From NCBI GenBank assembly GCA_044221555.1, contig JBGAOY010000004.1, positions 340,293-404,292 on the forward strand: 64,000 nt of DNA. Direction: 5' to 3'. The notes beneath the pieces were generated by a model. The model ran no database searches. It was given only the letters and a program-made list of their open reading frames with translations, and had not been told where the DNA came from. The stretch is from JAEUJM01 sp044221555. GTDB lineage: Bacteria; Actinomycetota; Acidimicrobiia; Acidimicrobiales; DATDAH01. This document shows positions 22,084 to 30,880 of this stretch, one piece after another. How positions within the stretch are numbered: the first letter of the stretch is position 1; every line of letters starts with the position of its first letter. A program made the translations under genes and the position numbers.

Positions 22084-24723
22084 ATGGCGGATGCCGCGAG
22101 CTACCCGGGCCAGTGGGCGTCCGACGTGGTGCTGGCCGACGGCTCCACCGCCCACGTCCGGCCGATCCGACCCGACGATCGCGAGCGGCTGACCGCGTTC
22201 CACGCCCGCCAGTCTCCCGAGAGCATCTACCTCCGCTACTTCACGCCCCGCCCCACACTCAGCGAGTCCGACCTCGATCGCTTCACCAACGTCGACTACC
22301 GCGACCGGATGGCCTTCGTCGCGCTCCTGGGTGACGACCTCGTTGCCGTCGCCCGCTACGACCGCTGGTCCGGCCGCGACGACGCCGAGGTCGCGTTCAT
22401 GGTCGATGACGAGCACCAGGGGCTGGGCATCGCCACCGTGTTGCTCGAGTTCCTCGCCGAGGCGGCCCGCCAAGAGGGGTTTCGCCGCTTCAGCGCCCAG
22501 GTGCTGCCATCGAACCGGAAGATGCTCTCCGTGTTCCGGCAGGCGGGCTTCGAGGTCACCAGCCAGTTCGGCGACGGCGTGATCGAGGTGATGTTGGACA
22601 TCGAACCGTCACCCGAGGCCATGGCGGCCATCGAGGAGCGGGGCCACCTGGCCGAGGCCCGGTCGGTGGGCCGCCTGCTGGCCCCGCACTCGGTCGCGGT
22701 GATCGGCGCGGGACGCTCGGCCGGTGGGCTCGGCCACCAGGTGGTGCTCAACCTGGTCGCGGCCGGGTTCGCCGGTCCGGTGTACCCGGTGAACCCCGCC
22801 GCCGATCAGGTGGCCGGCGTGCCGGCCTACGCCAGCGTGCTCGACATCCACGCGCCGGTGGACCAGGCGGTGATCGCGGTGCCGGCCCCCGCGGTCTCGG
22901 CGGCGGTGCTCGACTGCGCCCGCGCCCGGGTGCAGAGCCTGGTGATCGTGTCCTCGGGGTTCAGCGACGCGGGCCCCGACGGCGCCGCCGCCGAGCGCGA
23001 CCTGGTGCGCCTGGCCCGCCGGTACGGCATGCGGGTGGTGGGCCCGAACTGCCTTGGCGTTATCAACACCGACCCGGAGGTCCGCCTGCACGCCTCCCAC
23101 ACCCCGGCCATGCCGTCGCCCGGTGGCATCGGCCTGCTGTCGCAGTCGGGCTCGTTGGGCACCGCCATCCTCGACCACGCCGAGGCCCTGGGCCTCGGCA
23201 TCTCCACCTTCGTGGAGGCCGGCAACAAGGCCGACGTCAGCGCCAACGACCTCCTGCAGTACTGGGAGGACGACGAGCGCACGTCGCTGGTGCTGCTGCA
23301 CCTCGAGTCGTTCGGCAACGCGCGGCGCTTCAGCCGCATCGCCCGCCGGGTGGCGCGCCACAAGCCGGTCATCGCGGTCAAGAGCGGCGCGGTCATCCCG
23401 GCGTGGGCCGAGCACTCGTGGCTCCAGGGCGCGACCCTCGATGCGCTGCTCGGGCAGATGGGGGTCATCCGGGTCGACGGTATCGAAGCCATGTTCGACG
23501 TGGCCCGCCTGCTCGTGCGCCAACCGGTGCCGGCCGGCAATCGGGTGGCCATCATCACGAACGCCGGCGGTCCGGCCCGTCTGGCTGCGGATGCGTGTGA
23601 GGGCGCCGGCCTCACCCTCGCCCGCCTCACGCCGACGGCGGACGCGGTGGGCCATCCCATCGACCTCGTCCACCACGCCGGCCCGTCGGACTACGCCGCG
23701 GCCCTGGAACGGGTGCTGGCCGACGACCAGGTCGACTCGGCGCTGGTGATCTACGCACCCCCGCTGGCCGACCGCACCGACGAGGTGATCACCGCGATCG
23801 CCACCCACGCCTCGTCCGCGACCAAGCCGGTGGTCGCCACCGTGCTGGGCGTGGGCGCCGCCGACCTCAGCCTGCCGACCGACGGTGCAGTGCCCGGCTT
23901 CACGTTCCCCGAACGGGCGGCGCGTGCGCTCGGGACCGCTTCGGCGTACGGCGCGTGGCTCGGTGAGGAGGCGGGGGAGATCCCGCCGGTCGAAGGTGTC
24001 GACGACGAGTCGGCCGAGGCGTTGGTGAGCGGTCTGCTCGTCCGGCACCCGGACGGCGTGGTCCTGGGACCGGCCGACGCCGACGCGCTGCTCGCCGCGT
24101 ACGGGCTGCAGGTCGCGTCCCGGCGCCTCGCGGCGACCGCCGGCGAGGCGGTCAAGGCGGCGCGCGCCGTGGGGTACCCCGTGGCCCTGAAGGCCACGGG
24201 TCTCGAGCACCTGGGCAAGACCGAGGCCGCCGGCGTGGCGCTCGACCTCCATCGCTCCGACGATGTCCGCCGGGCGTTCCGGCGGATGCACGACGCGCTG
24301 GGCGGTGCCATGGTGCCGGCACTGGTGCAGCGCATGGTCACGCCTGGGGTCGACCTGGCCGTGGGGGTCTACCAGCACCCGTCGGTGGGTGGAGTGATCG
24401 CCCTTGGTCCCGGTGGCGCGGCCGCCGCCAGCACCGGTGCCGCGGTGCTCCGTGTGCTGCCGTTGACCGACCTCGACATCGCCCGCCTCCTCGGGCGGCG
24501 GCCCGTCGCGGCCTGGTTGGACGGTGCCGAGTCGACGGTCGATCTGGGCGCGCTCACCGACGTCCTGGCCCGGCTGGCCCGGCTCGCCGACGACCTGCCC
24601 GAGGTCGCCGAGTTGCGGGCCAACCCGGTCATCGCGTCGGCCGACGGTGCCGTCCTCGCCGACGTGACCGTGCGGCTCGAGCCGTGGCGGCGGCTCGACC
24701 CGATCGCACTGCGTCGACTCTGA
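22084..24723 (+). CDS. Pat-type protein lysine acetyltransferase: GNAT fused to NDP-forming acyl-CoA synthetase-like domains
   Basis: 879 residues. Domain order: GNAT acetyltransferase (about 15-165, acetyl-CoA loop DDEHQGLGIATVLLEFL); CoA-binding domain (about 195-300, VAVIGAGRSAGGLG); succinyl-CoA-ligase-like domains (310-600, LLSQSGSLGTAILDHAE); and an ATP-grasp domain (about 655-879, PVALKATGLEHLGKTEAAGV). In E. coli PatZ the GNAT domain is C-terminal; here it leads, as in Streptomyces-type Pat. His444 (AWAEHSW) falls where active NDP-forming synthetases carry the phosphorylated His. Such enzymes acetylate lysines of acetyl-CoA synthetase and other metabolic enzymes. Monocistronic, with its own divergent upstream region. 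Confidence 0.88.
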   Translation: MADAASYPGQWASDVVLADGSTAHVRPIRPDDRERLTAFHARQSPESIYLRYFTPRPTLSESDLDRFTNVDYRDRMAFVALLGDDLVAVARYDRWSGRDDAEVAFMVDDEHQGLGIATVLLEFLAEAARQEGFRRFSAQVLPSNRKMLSVFRQAGFEVTSQFGDGVIEVMLDIEPSPEAMAAIEERGHLAEARSVGRLLAPHSVAVIGAGRSAGGLGHQVVLNLVAAGFAGPVYPVNPAADQVAGVPAYASVLDIHAPVDQAVIAVPAPAVSAAVLDCARARVQSLVIVSSGFSDAGPDGAAAERDLVRLARRYGMRVVGPNCLGVINTDPEVRLHASHTPAMPSPGGIGLLSQSGSLGTAILDHAEALGLGISTFVEAGNKADVSANDLLQYWEDDERTSLVLLHLESFGNARRFSRIARRVARHKPVIAVKSGAVIPAWAEHSWLQGATLDALLGQMGVIRVDGIEAMFDVARLLVRQPVPAGNRVAIITNAGGPARLAADACEGAGLTLARLTPTADAVGHPIDLVHHAGPSDYAAALERVLADDQVDSALVIYAPPLADRTDEVITAIATHASSATKPVVATVLGVGAADLSLPTDGAVPGFTFPERAARALGTASAYGAWLGEEAGEIPPVEGVDDESAEALVSGLLVRHPDGVVLGPADADALLAAYGLQVASRRLAATAGEAVKAARAVGYPVALKATGLEHLGKTEAAGVALDLHRSDDVRRAFRRMHDALGGAMVPALVQRMVTPGVDLAVGVYQHPSVGGVIALGPGGAAAASTGAAVLRVLPLTDLDIARLLGRRPVAAWLDGAESTVDLGALTDVLARLARLADDLPEVAELRANPVIASADGAVLADVTVRLEPWRRLDPIALRRL

Positions 24724-24801
24724 ACCGGCCGCGAGCGGTGCACCATCGACCCATGACCCGTGAACCTTGTCGGCGCTCGAGTGGTGCACCACACTGAGTC
24801 G

Positions 24802-25878
24802 ATGGGGACCGATGGCTTCCCTCCAGGTCCGGCGCGATCAGCCGGTCCGAGCCCGGAGACTCCCCAACTCATCGCTCCGGCATCCGAGATCGGGCGGTAC
24901 GACGAGGTCCGGCTGTCGCGCGAGCGGGGCCGGCAGCAGTGGTTCGAGGCGGAGGACCGGTGGGAAGGCGAGGTCGTCAGCGTCGTGGCCGTCGACGTGG
25001 GCGAGCCCCGGCGGTCGCAGATCGGAGACCTGCAGGCCGCCACCAGGGTCGATCACGCCGCGGTCGTTCGACCTCGTCAACTGACACGTGGCGCGACGGG
25101 CTGGCTCCTCGTCACCGACCGCGTCCAGGGTGAGACGCTGGACGAGTTGGTGGCTCGGCACGGGCCCGTGCGAGGCGATCGGCTGATCGTGCTCGCCGCC
25201 GATCTCTTCGCCGGCCTCGCCGCTGTCCATCGCGCCGGGATCGCGCATGGCAACGTCGACGGATCCCATGTCGTGGTCGGCCCGCGGGGACAGATCCAGA
25301 TCATCGGGCTCGGTCTGGCTGCGATCGACCCGACCGCGCGCCCGTCCCCGCAGGCGGACCTGAGCGACGTCGTCCGCCTGCTCCACCACGTCGCCGGCGA
25401 CCGTCCGCCTCCGGCGCCGCTGGCGCGGGTGCTCGAGCGCGTCACCGCCGGCGAGTTGGATGCGCCGGCCGCCCGCGACGAGTTGCTGCCGCCCGTCGGC
25501 GCCGCCGCTGCCCCCCCGGACCACGTCGACACCCGCGCCGCCGGCCCGCTCGCGCCCCGGCCCTGGTGGGTGCGGGCACTGGCCGCGGTGCTCGTGGCCA
25601 CGGCGCTGGGAGGACTGGTCCTCGTGGCCACGAGCCTGTTGACCGGTGGGGACGAGGTCGGACCACCGACCGCGGTGCCCGACGTCGTCGGCTCGCCGCT
25701 GACGTCGGCCCAGCAGGCCATGGACAGAGCGGGATTCACCATCGACGTCCAGCTCCAGGCCGCGCCCGACTCCTCCGCCGGCGAGGTGGTGTCACAGGAG
25801 CCTCGGGGGGGTGTCGACGCGCCTCGAGGCTCCCGGGTCGTGGTCGTGGTCGCCACCAGCGGCGGCGCGCCACCGTAA
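24802..25878 (+). CDS. Membrane pseudokinase with one PASTA domain
   Basis: 358 residues. The first ~230 resemble a PknB-type Ser/Thr kinase fold that has lost its catalytic signature. HRDxKxxN is replaced by HGNVDGSHVVVG (149-160), DFG by GLG (169-171), and no clear ATP-anchoring lysine is seen in VVSVVAVDVG. A transmembrane helix (256-280) leads to one extracellular PASTA domain (about 292-352: VPDVVGSPLTSAQQAMDRAGF ending in RGSRVVVVV). Kinase activity is unlikely; a scaffolding or sensing role at the wall is plausible, as for other PASTA pseudokinases. ATG 24802 is preferred; GTG 24760 would add 14 residues. It heads the SipW/surface-protein gene run. Confidence 0.78.
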   Translation: MGTDGFPPGPARSAGPSPETPQLIAPASEIGRYDEVRLSRERGRQQWFEAEDRWEGEVVSVVAVDVGEPRRSQIGDLQAATRVDHAAVVRPRQLTRGATGWLLVTDRVQGETLDELVARHGPVRGDRLIVLAADLFAGLAAVHRAGIAHGNVDGSHVVVGPRGQIQIIGLGLAAIDPTARPSPQADLSDVVRLLHHVAGDRPPPAPLARVLERVTAGELDAPAARDELLPPVGAAAAPPDHVDTRAAGPLAPRPWWVRALAAVLVATALGGLVLVATSLLTGGDEVGPPTAVPDVVGSPLTSAQQAMDRAGFTIDVQLQAAPDSSAGEVVSQEPRGGVDAPRGSRVVVVVATSGGAPP

Positions 25879-25965
25879 CCAGCGCGAAACCGAACTGAGA
25901 TCACACCGCCGGACGGTGGAGCGGACGACATGGGCGCTCGGTTCGGTCAGGAGGTGGGTCCGGGA

Positions 25966-28200
25966 GTGACAAGACGTACCCACGCCCACGGCGTGCTCGG
26001 GTTGGCGGTCGTGGTCGCCGGATTCCTGGCCACGGTTGGGGGCGTGGTGGCGACGGCGACCGACGCGGCATCCTCGGGCCCGGCCGCCGTCGAGTCCGCG
26101 GAGGTCCCGTCGACCCCCACCGGAAGCATCGGGGACCAGGTGTTCGAGGATCGCGACGACGACGCTCGGCGAGATCCCGCCGAGCCCGGCGTCGGCGGGG
26201 TGACCGTCAACCTCTTGGACCGGGCCGGGCAGCGAGCGCTCACCAGCACGGGCGCGCCGGTACCACCCCAGGTCACCGACGCGGCGGGACGCTACGAGTT
26301 CACGGGCCTGGAGCCAGGGACCTACCGGGTGGGCTTCGCCGACCTGCCCGCCGGCGCCCGCCTCACCGGTCCCGGCGGTGACGCCGACGTCGACGATGAT
26401 TCCGATCCCGATCCGGCCACCGGGACGACCCCGCCACTCGACCTCTCCGTGGGCGAGCGCGACCTCACGGTCGACGCCGGCGTGTTCGTGCCGGCTCCCG
26501 GCGTGGCGATCGAGACGCGCGTCCAAGGACTCGATGCCGACGTCGCACCGGGCCCGTCCGTCGCCGAGGGGGCTGAGGTCGGGTTCGACTACCTGGTCAC
26601 CAACACCGGGAACGAGCGGCTCGTGGACCTCGTCGTGGCCGACGACCAGGGCATCACGGTCGACTGCGCGCAGACGACGGTGGCCATCGGGCAGACGATC
26701 GCCTGCTCGGGCGCCTCGACGGCGACCGCCGGCGTGCACCGCAACCTCGGCACCGTGGTCGCGACCGGCGCCGACTCCGCGCTGGAGGTCTCCGCCGAGG
26801 ATCCCGCCCACCACACCGGTGCCGCGGCGGGCCTCGTGGTCGACAAGCAGGTCGAGGGTGCCGACGCCGATGTCGCAGCCGACGCGCTCCGGGTACCGGC
26901 CGGATCGCCGGTCACCTACACCTTCACCGTCACCAACGTCGCCGCGGAGACCGCCGTCGACGTCTGGCTCGAAGACGTCGGTGCCGGGGCGGTGCCGTGC
27001 CCTGCCGACGAGGTGGCCCCGGGCGAGGCGATGGTCTGCGAGCCGCGAACCCTCCCGGCGCCGGTCGGCCTGGGCACCAACGTGGTCGTCGCCCGCGGTC
27101 GGTCTGGGGATTCGTCGACACCGTTGGTGGCGACCGACACAGCCAACGTCTTCGGCCTCGACCCCGGCCTCGTGCTGTTCAAAGAGGCGTACGACCCGGC
27201 TCGGAGGACCTACCTCGATGCCGACGCGGACGCAGGCTCACCAGGGAGCAACGACGGGGCGGCCGCTGTGCTCGAGCCCGGGGCCGCCGCCCGCTACCGG
27301 CTCCAGCTCACCAACACCGGCAACGTCGATCTCCCGGGTGCCTCGGTGGTCGATCAGGGATGCGACGCCGCGCCGGAGGTGGTGCTCGGTGATCACGGAT
27401 CGTCGGGCACGCTCGAGGTGGGTGAGGCCTGGACCCTGCGGTGCGAACGCGCGGGCGTCACCGAGCCCTACACGAACAGCGCCGAGGCGACGGCGAACGG
27501 CGTGACCGCCGGCGAGCGCGCCCGTGTGACCGTGTCGGCGGCCGAGGTGGCCGACCTGGCGTTGGCCAAGACCCTGCTTCCGCGCTCCGGCGATGCGGTG
27601 GAGTGGGCGCTGACCGTGCTGAACCTCGGCCCCGGCCCCGCCGACGGCCCGGTGAGCGTGGTCGACGACCTGCCGGCGGGGCTGGCCTTCACGGGTGCGG
27701 CCGGAGCGGGCTGGACCTGCACGGCGACCGGCCAGGTGGTCCGCTGCGACGGGCCCGGGCTCGCCGAGGGTGCCTCGTCCCGCGTCGTGCTCACCACCCG
27801 ACTCGCCCCCGGGACGACCGGGACCCTGCGCAACGCGGCCCGCCTGGACGGCGCCGACGGCAACGGGGCCAACGATGCCAGCAGCGCGGTGTTGAGCGTC
27901 ACCACGACGACGTCGACGTCCGCGCCACCGACGACCGCGCCACCGACCTCCGCGCCAACGACGACCGCGCCACCGACCACCCTGCTGCCTCCGGGCCCAC
28001 CGGGTGCCGGGCCCCGGAACGACGCGAACGGGGGGCACGGAGGGCCGAGCACCCCAGGTGGCCACATCCCGAGCACCGGCGCCGACGTCCTGGGGCTGTG
28101 GATCACGGGACTGTCCCTGGTGGCCCTCGGCCTGCTCCTCGTCTGGTCGGGCCGCCGCCGTCGCAAGGTCGACACGACCGCCGAGGCCGGCAGGCCGTAG
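25966..28200 (+). CDS. Cell-wall-anchored SdrD/DUF11-type adhesin with SipW-class signal sequence
   Basis: 744 residues from GTG 25966; ATG 25930 would add 12. The N-terminus, MTRRTHAHGVLGLAVVVAGF and then VGGVVATATDAASSG, matches the signals of the next two proteins. A SdrD-B-like module follows (about 50-170, GSIGDQVFEDRDDDARRD), then several DUF11-type beta domains (about 175-625, e.g. YRLQLTNTGNVDLPGASVVDQ), a Thr/Pro-rich stalk (about 635-680), and a sorting-like signal: IPSTG (701-705), a hydrophobic helix and RRRRK. Probably exported, processed by the downstream SipW peptidase and attached by a sortase encoded elsewhere. AGGAGG lies 11-17 bp before the GTG. Confidence 0.78.
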   Translation: MTRRTHAHGVLGLAVVVAGFLATVGGVVATATDAASSGPAAVESAEVPSTPTGSIGDQVFEDRDDDARRDPAEPGVGGVTVNLLDRAGQRALTSTGAPVPPQVTDAAGRYEFTGLEPGTYRVGFADLPAGARLTGPGGDADVDDDSDPDPATGTTPPLDLSVGERDLTVDAGVFVPAPGVAIETRVQGLDADVAPGPSVAEGAEVGFDYLVTNTGNERLVDLVVADDQGITVDCAQTTVAIGQTIACSGASTATAGVHRNLGTVVATGADSALEVSAEDPAHHTGAAAGLVVDKQVEGADADVAADALRVPAGSPVTYTFTVTNVAAETAVDVWLEDVGAGAVPCPADEVAPGEAMVCEPRTLPAPVGLGTNVVVARGRSGDSSTPLVATDTANVFGLDPGLVLFKEAYDPARRTYLDADADAGSPGSNDGAAAVLEPGAAARYRLQLTNTGNVDLPGASVVDQGCDAAPEVVLGDHGSSGTLEVGEAWTLRCERAGVTEPYTNSAEATANGVTAGERARVTVSAAEVADLALAKTLLPRSGDAVEWALTVLNLGPGPADGPVSVVDDLPAGLAFTGAAGAGWTCTATGQVVRCDGPGLAEGASSRVVLTTRLAPGTTGTLRNAARLDGADGNGANDASSAVLSVTTTTSTSAPPTTAPPTSAPTTTAPPTTLLPPGPPGAGPRNDANGGHGGPSTPGGHIPSTGADVLGLWITGLSLVALGLLLVWSGRRRRKVDTTAEAGRP

Positions 28201-28253
28201 CCCACCCGTCAGAAACCTCGATGAACTCCTCGATCGCGTTCGAAAGGACCACC

Positions 28254-29936
28254 ATGTCTCACCGCAGGATCCTGTCGGCCGTGCTCCCGATCGCCTGCCT
28301 CCTGGCTGCGACCGGTGTGTTCGCGGCCACCACCGACGCCGTTTCCACCGGCGCGCTGGACATCTTCTCCGCCGAGATCGGCGGTGGGCCCGCGCCGTCG
28401 GGGCAGGTCGACCTCCGAGTCTCGAACACGACGAGCGCATCGGGGTCGAGCCGGGACTGCCAGACGGCCACCGACTACGTCGACGACACGACGACGCCGT
28501 TCATCACCCTCGAAGGCGCGTTGCGCGGGGCAACCATGACCCGTGCCATCTGTGTCATGAACGCGGGCGACGCCGCGGCCATCGTCAGCGCGGACCTGGT
28601 CGACGCAGTCGATGTCGAGGTGGGTCCGTGCCTCCCGAGCGAGGCCGCGGCAGGCGATGGCTCGTGCGCCGACGGCGAGGCCGGCGAGCTGGCTGATCAC
28701 GCGCGGGTGGCGGTGCGGGTGCGGGCCGGGCAGGACCCCGATCAGCCCTACGGCGACCGGTGCGACGGGAACGCGTCCCAACCGGCCGTGGAGAACGCTG
28801 CGAGGGCCACGGCGTCGCCGTTCACGCTCACGGGGTTCGGTGACCCGGTGTTCTTCTACCAGAGCGATGTCCTGGCGGCCGGCGACGCGGCCTGCGTCGA
28901 GGTGACGGTGCGCTACGACGCCGGCACCGCTCCGCTCGACGAGGCCCGGGCGCAGACCGACCGGGTGGCGGTGCGCCTGCGCTTCAACGGCGAGCCGTAC
29001 CTCAGCGGCGGCGAGGCGCCGAGCTACAGCTCGCGGTCGCTCTACGAGAGCCCGAACCGGGACGCGATCACCCGCGGATGGTGGGCGCCGGGGCTGAACA
29101 CCGACGGCTTCGTGCCGCAGGGGCTGGCGCGCGCCGCCGCTGCCGTCAGCCCGTACGGGGTCGACACCCTCCTCGTGAGCGGCTACTACGACGACCACAG
29201 CCCGAACACCTGTGCCATCTACGCGGTCGAGGAGGCAACGGGGATCGAGATCGACCGTTACGACGCGCTCCCGTCGAGCTGCACCCACGGGGACGGCATC
29301 GCCGTCGAGCCCGGCACCGGGTCGCTCTGGATGGTCGCCGGGCCCAACCACCTCTACCGCGTCGCCCTCGACGCTGGTTTCGTGGCGAACGACCCCGCCG
29401 CAGTGGCCAAGACGCTCGAGTTCACCACCGTCGGCGGTGACGCCGAGGAGCGCAACAGCAACTACGTCACGTTCCAACCGTCGGGGGTGTACCCCCGCGA
29501 AGGGGGTGGCTCGATCGACTGCCCCTGCCTGCTGACCGGCGACTACCAGACCCACCTCGACGGGCCGGGCTTCTTCCGTCGCTACGAGCTCTCCTATCTC
29601 CACGGCCTGCCGTCCGGCTCGGTCACCGGTGCGACCGAGCGCTCGACCCGGGTGGCCACCCCGTACTACGTCCAGGGTGCCGCCGTCGACGCCTCCGGCA
29701 CCGTGTGGCTCTCGCAGAGCGTGTCGTTCACCGGGCTGTCTCAGCGCGGCGCGGTGACCCGGATGGTGGACGAGGCCGCGGGGGAGTGGGACACCCACGA
29801 CTTCGTCCGCGGGGGCGAGGGCATCGTCGTCTCCGGATCCCAGTTCTGGGGGGTGTCGGAACGGGGCGCGAAGAAGTTCGACGACAGCACGTTCTTCCCC
29901 GTCCTCTATCGCTTCGACCCTGCTCTGCTCACGTGA
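28254..29936 (+). CDS. Exported SipW-dependent protein: TasA-like domain plus propeller-like C-terminal region
   Basis: 560 residues. SipW-class signal MSHRRILSAVLPIACLLAAT with cleavage region VFAATTDAVSTG. Residues ~30-250 are homologous to the next gene product: shared landmarks are DLVDAVDVEV, EAGELADHARVAVRV and AQTDRVAVRLRFNGE, and conserved Cys positions. The remaining ~300 residues are a separate domain with strands such as DTLLVSGYYDDHSPNTCAIY, GTGSLWMVAGPNHLYRVAL and AVDASGTVWLSQSV, resembling repeated propeller blades. I recognise no enzyme signature. Likely a capping or ligand-binding variant of the fibre subunit (inference). ATG 28254 with AAAGGA 6 bp upstream is preferred to ATG 28221. 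Confidence 0.75.
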   Translation: MSHRRILSAVLPIACLLAATGVFAATTDAVSTGALDIFSAEIGGGPAPSGQVDLRVSNTTSASGSSRDCQTATDYVDDTTTPFITLEGALRGATMTRAICVMNAGDAAAIVSADLVDAVDVEVGPCLPSEAAAGDGSCADGEAGELADHARVAVRVRAGQDPDQPYGDRCDGNASQPAVENAARATASPFTLTGFGDPVFFYQSDVLAAGDAACVEVTVRYDAGTAPLDEARAQTDRVAVRLRFNGEPYLSGGEAPSYSSRSLYESPNRDAITRGWWAPGLNTDGFVPQGLARAAAAVSPYGVDTLLVSGYYDDHSPNTCAIYAVEEATGIEIDRYDALPSSCTHGDGIAVEPGTGSLWMVAGPNHLYRVALDAGFVANDPAAVAKTLEFTTVGGDAEERNSNYVTFQPSGVYPREGGGSIDCPCLLTGDYQTHLDGPGFFRRYELSYLHGLPSGSVTGATERSTRVATPYYVQGAAVDASGTVWLSQSVSFTGLSQRGAVTRMVDEAAGEWDTHDFVRGGEGIVVSGSQFWGVSERGAKKFDDSTFFPVLYRFDPALLT

Positions 29937-30047
29937 AACCAGATCGAATCCGCTTCGAAGACCCTCGGTCGCACGGTGATCCCCAGGATGGGGGGATCCA
30001 CCGCTCGTCACCACGATCCGACCCGATGGGGCGGAGAGGAGAGAAGG

Positions 30048-30785
30048 ATGACGGAGAAGCGCAAGGGGGCGACCCTGCTCGTGACGGGGGTCCTGCTGGC
30101 CACCGTGACACTCGCCGGGGTGTTCGCCGCGGTGGTCGACACCGCGTCGAGCGGCGAGCTGTCGATCGAGACGGCCGAGGTCCCCGTCAAGAACATCAAC
30201 CTGAAGATCGACCCGACGGCCCGCGCCCAGGGCTCGACCACCAACTGCCAGAACGTGACCCCGGCGACCTACGTGGACAACGCCACGACGCCGTACATCA
30301 CCATCACCAACGCCGCGCCCGGCGCCCAGACCATCAAGGACTTCTGCCTCTACAACTTCGGCACCGACGACGCCCTCGTCACGATGGATCTGGTCAACGC
30401 CCTGGACGTCGAGATCGCGGCCTGCAGCACCACTGAGACGGCTGCCGGCGACACCACCTGCACGGCTGGCGATGCCGGTGAGCTCGCCGACCTGATCGAG
30501 GTCGGGGTCAAGGTCCACGGCGCGACCAGCGGCACCGGTGCGGGCGACACGTGCGACGGGGGCTTCAACCATCCCGAGATCGTGCTCCCGGCCCGCGCCA
30601 CGACCACGCCGTCGACCACGAGCGGCCTGACCTCCACCGCCGGTCTCGCCACGAACACCCTGGCCGCCGACGACGCCGCCTGCCTCCAGGTCCGCCTCAC
30701 CTACAAGGCGACGACCACCGATGCGCAGCGCCTGCTGGCCCAGACCGACAGGGTCTCGGTCCGGCTTCGGTTCAACGGAGAGTGA
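30048..30785 (+). CDS. TasA/camelysin-like exported protein with SipW-class signal sequence
   Basis: 245 residues. Signal: MTEKRKGATLLVTGVLLATV followed by AGVFAAVVDTASSGELSIETAEV, the pattern (hydrophobic core, small residues, D-T) of SipW-cognate signal peptides. The mature part is one beta-rich domain with six or more Cys (e.g. NCQNVTPATYVDNATTPYI, DFCLYNF, CSTTETAAGDTTC), suggesting disulfides. It ends AQTDRVSVRLRFNGE, as does the N-terminal domain of the preceding protein. By analogy with Bacillus TasA it could be the major fibre subunit of a matrix. Strong GAGAGGAGAGAAGG ribosome-binding region just before ATG 30048 hints at high expression. Confidence 0.76.
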   Translation: MTEKRKGATLLVTGVLLATVTLAGVFAAVVDTASSGELSIETAEVPVKNINLKIDPTARAQGSTTNCQNVTPATYVDNATTPYITITNAAPGAQTIKDFCLYNFGTDDALVTMDLVNALDVEIAACSTTETAAGDTTCTAGDAGELADLIEVGVKVHGATSGTGAGDTCDGGFNHPEIVLPARATTTPSTTSGLTSTAGLATNTLAADDAACLQVRLTYKATTTDAQRLLAQTDRVSVRLRFNGE

Positions 30786-30821
30786 CCTCTTCGTGAGCGT
30801 CGGTTAGTCCGGCCCCGCCGA

Positions 30822-30860
30822 CCGCACGTCGGCCCTCGCTCCAGGAGGGCCGGCGTGCGG
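30822..30860 (+). terminator. Strong hairpin between the TasA-like gene and sipW
   Basis: 16-bp inverted repeat (30822-30837 with 30845-30860, one G-U pair) closing a 7-nt loop, 36 nt after the stop codon. No T-run follows. It could be a partial terminator or an RNA-stability element that keeps fibre-subunit mRNA abundant relative to the downstream signal peptidase. Confidence 0.55.
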
Positions 30861-30880
30861 CGCTGGGGCTCGGCCCGACC

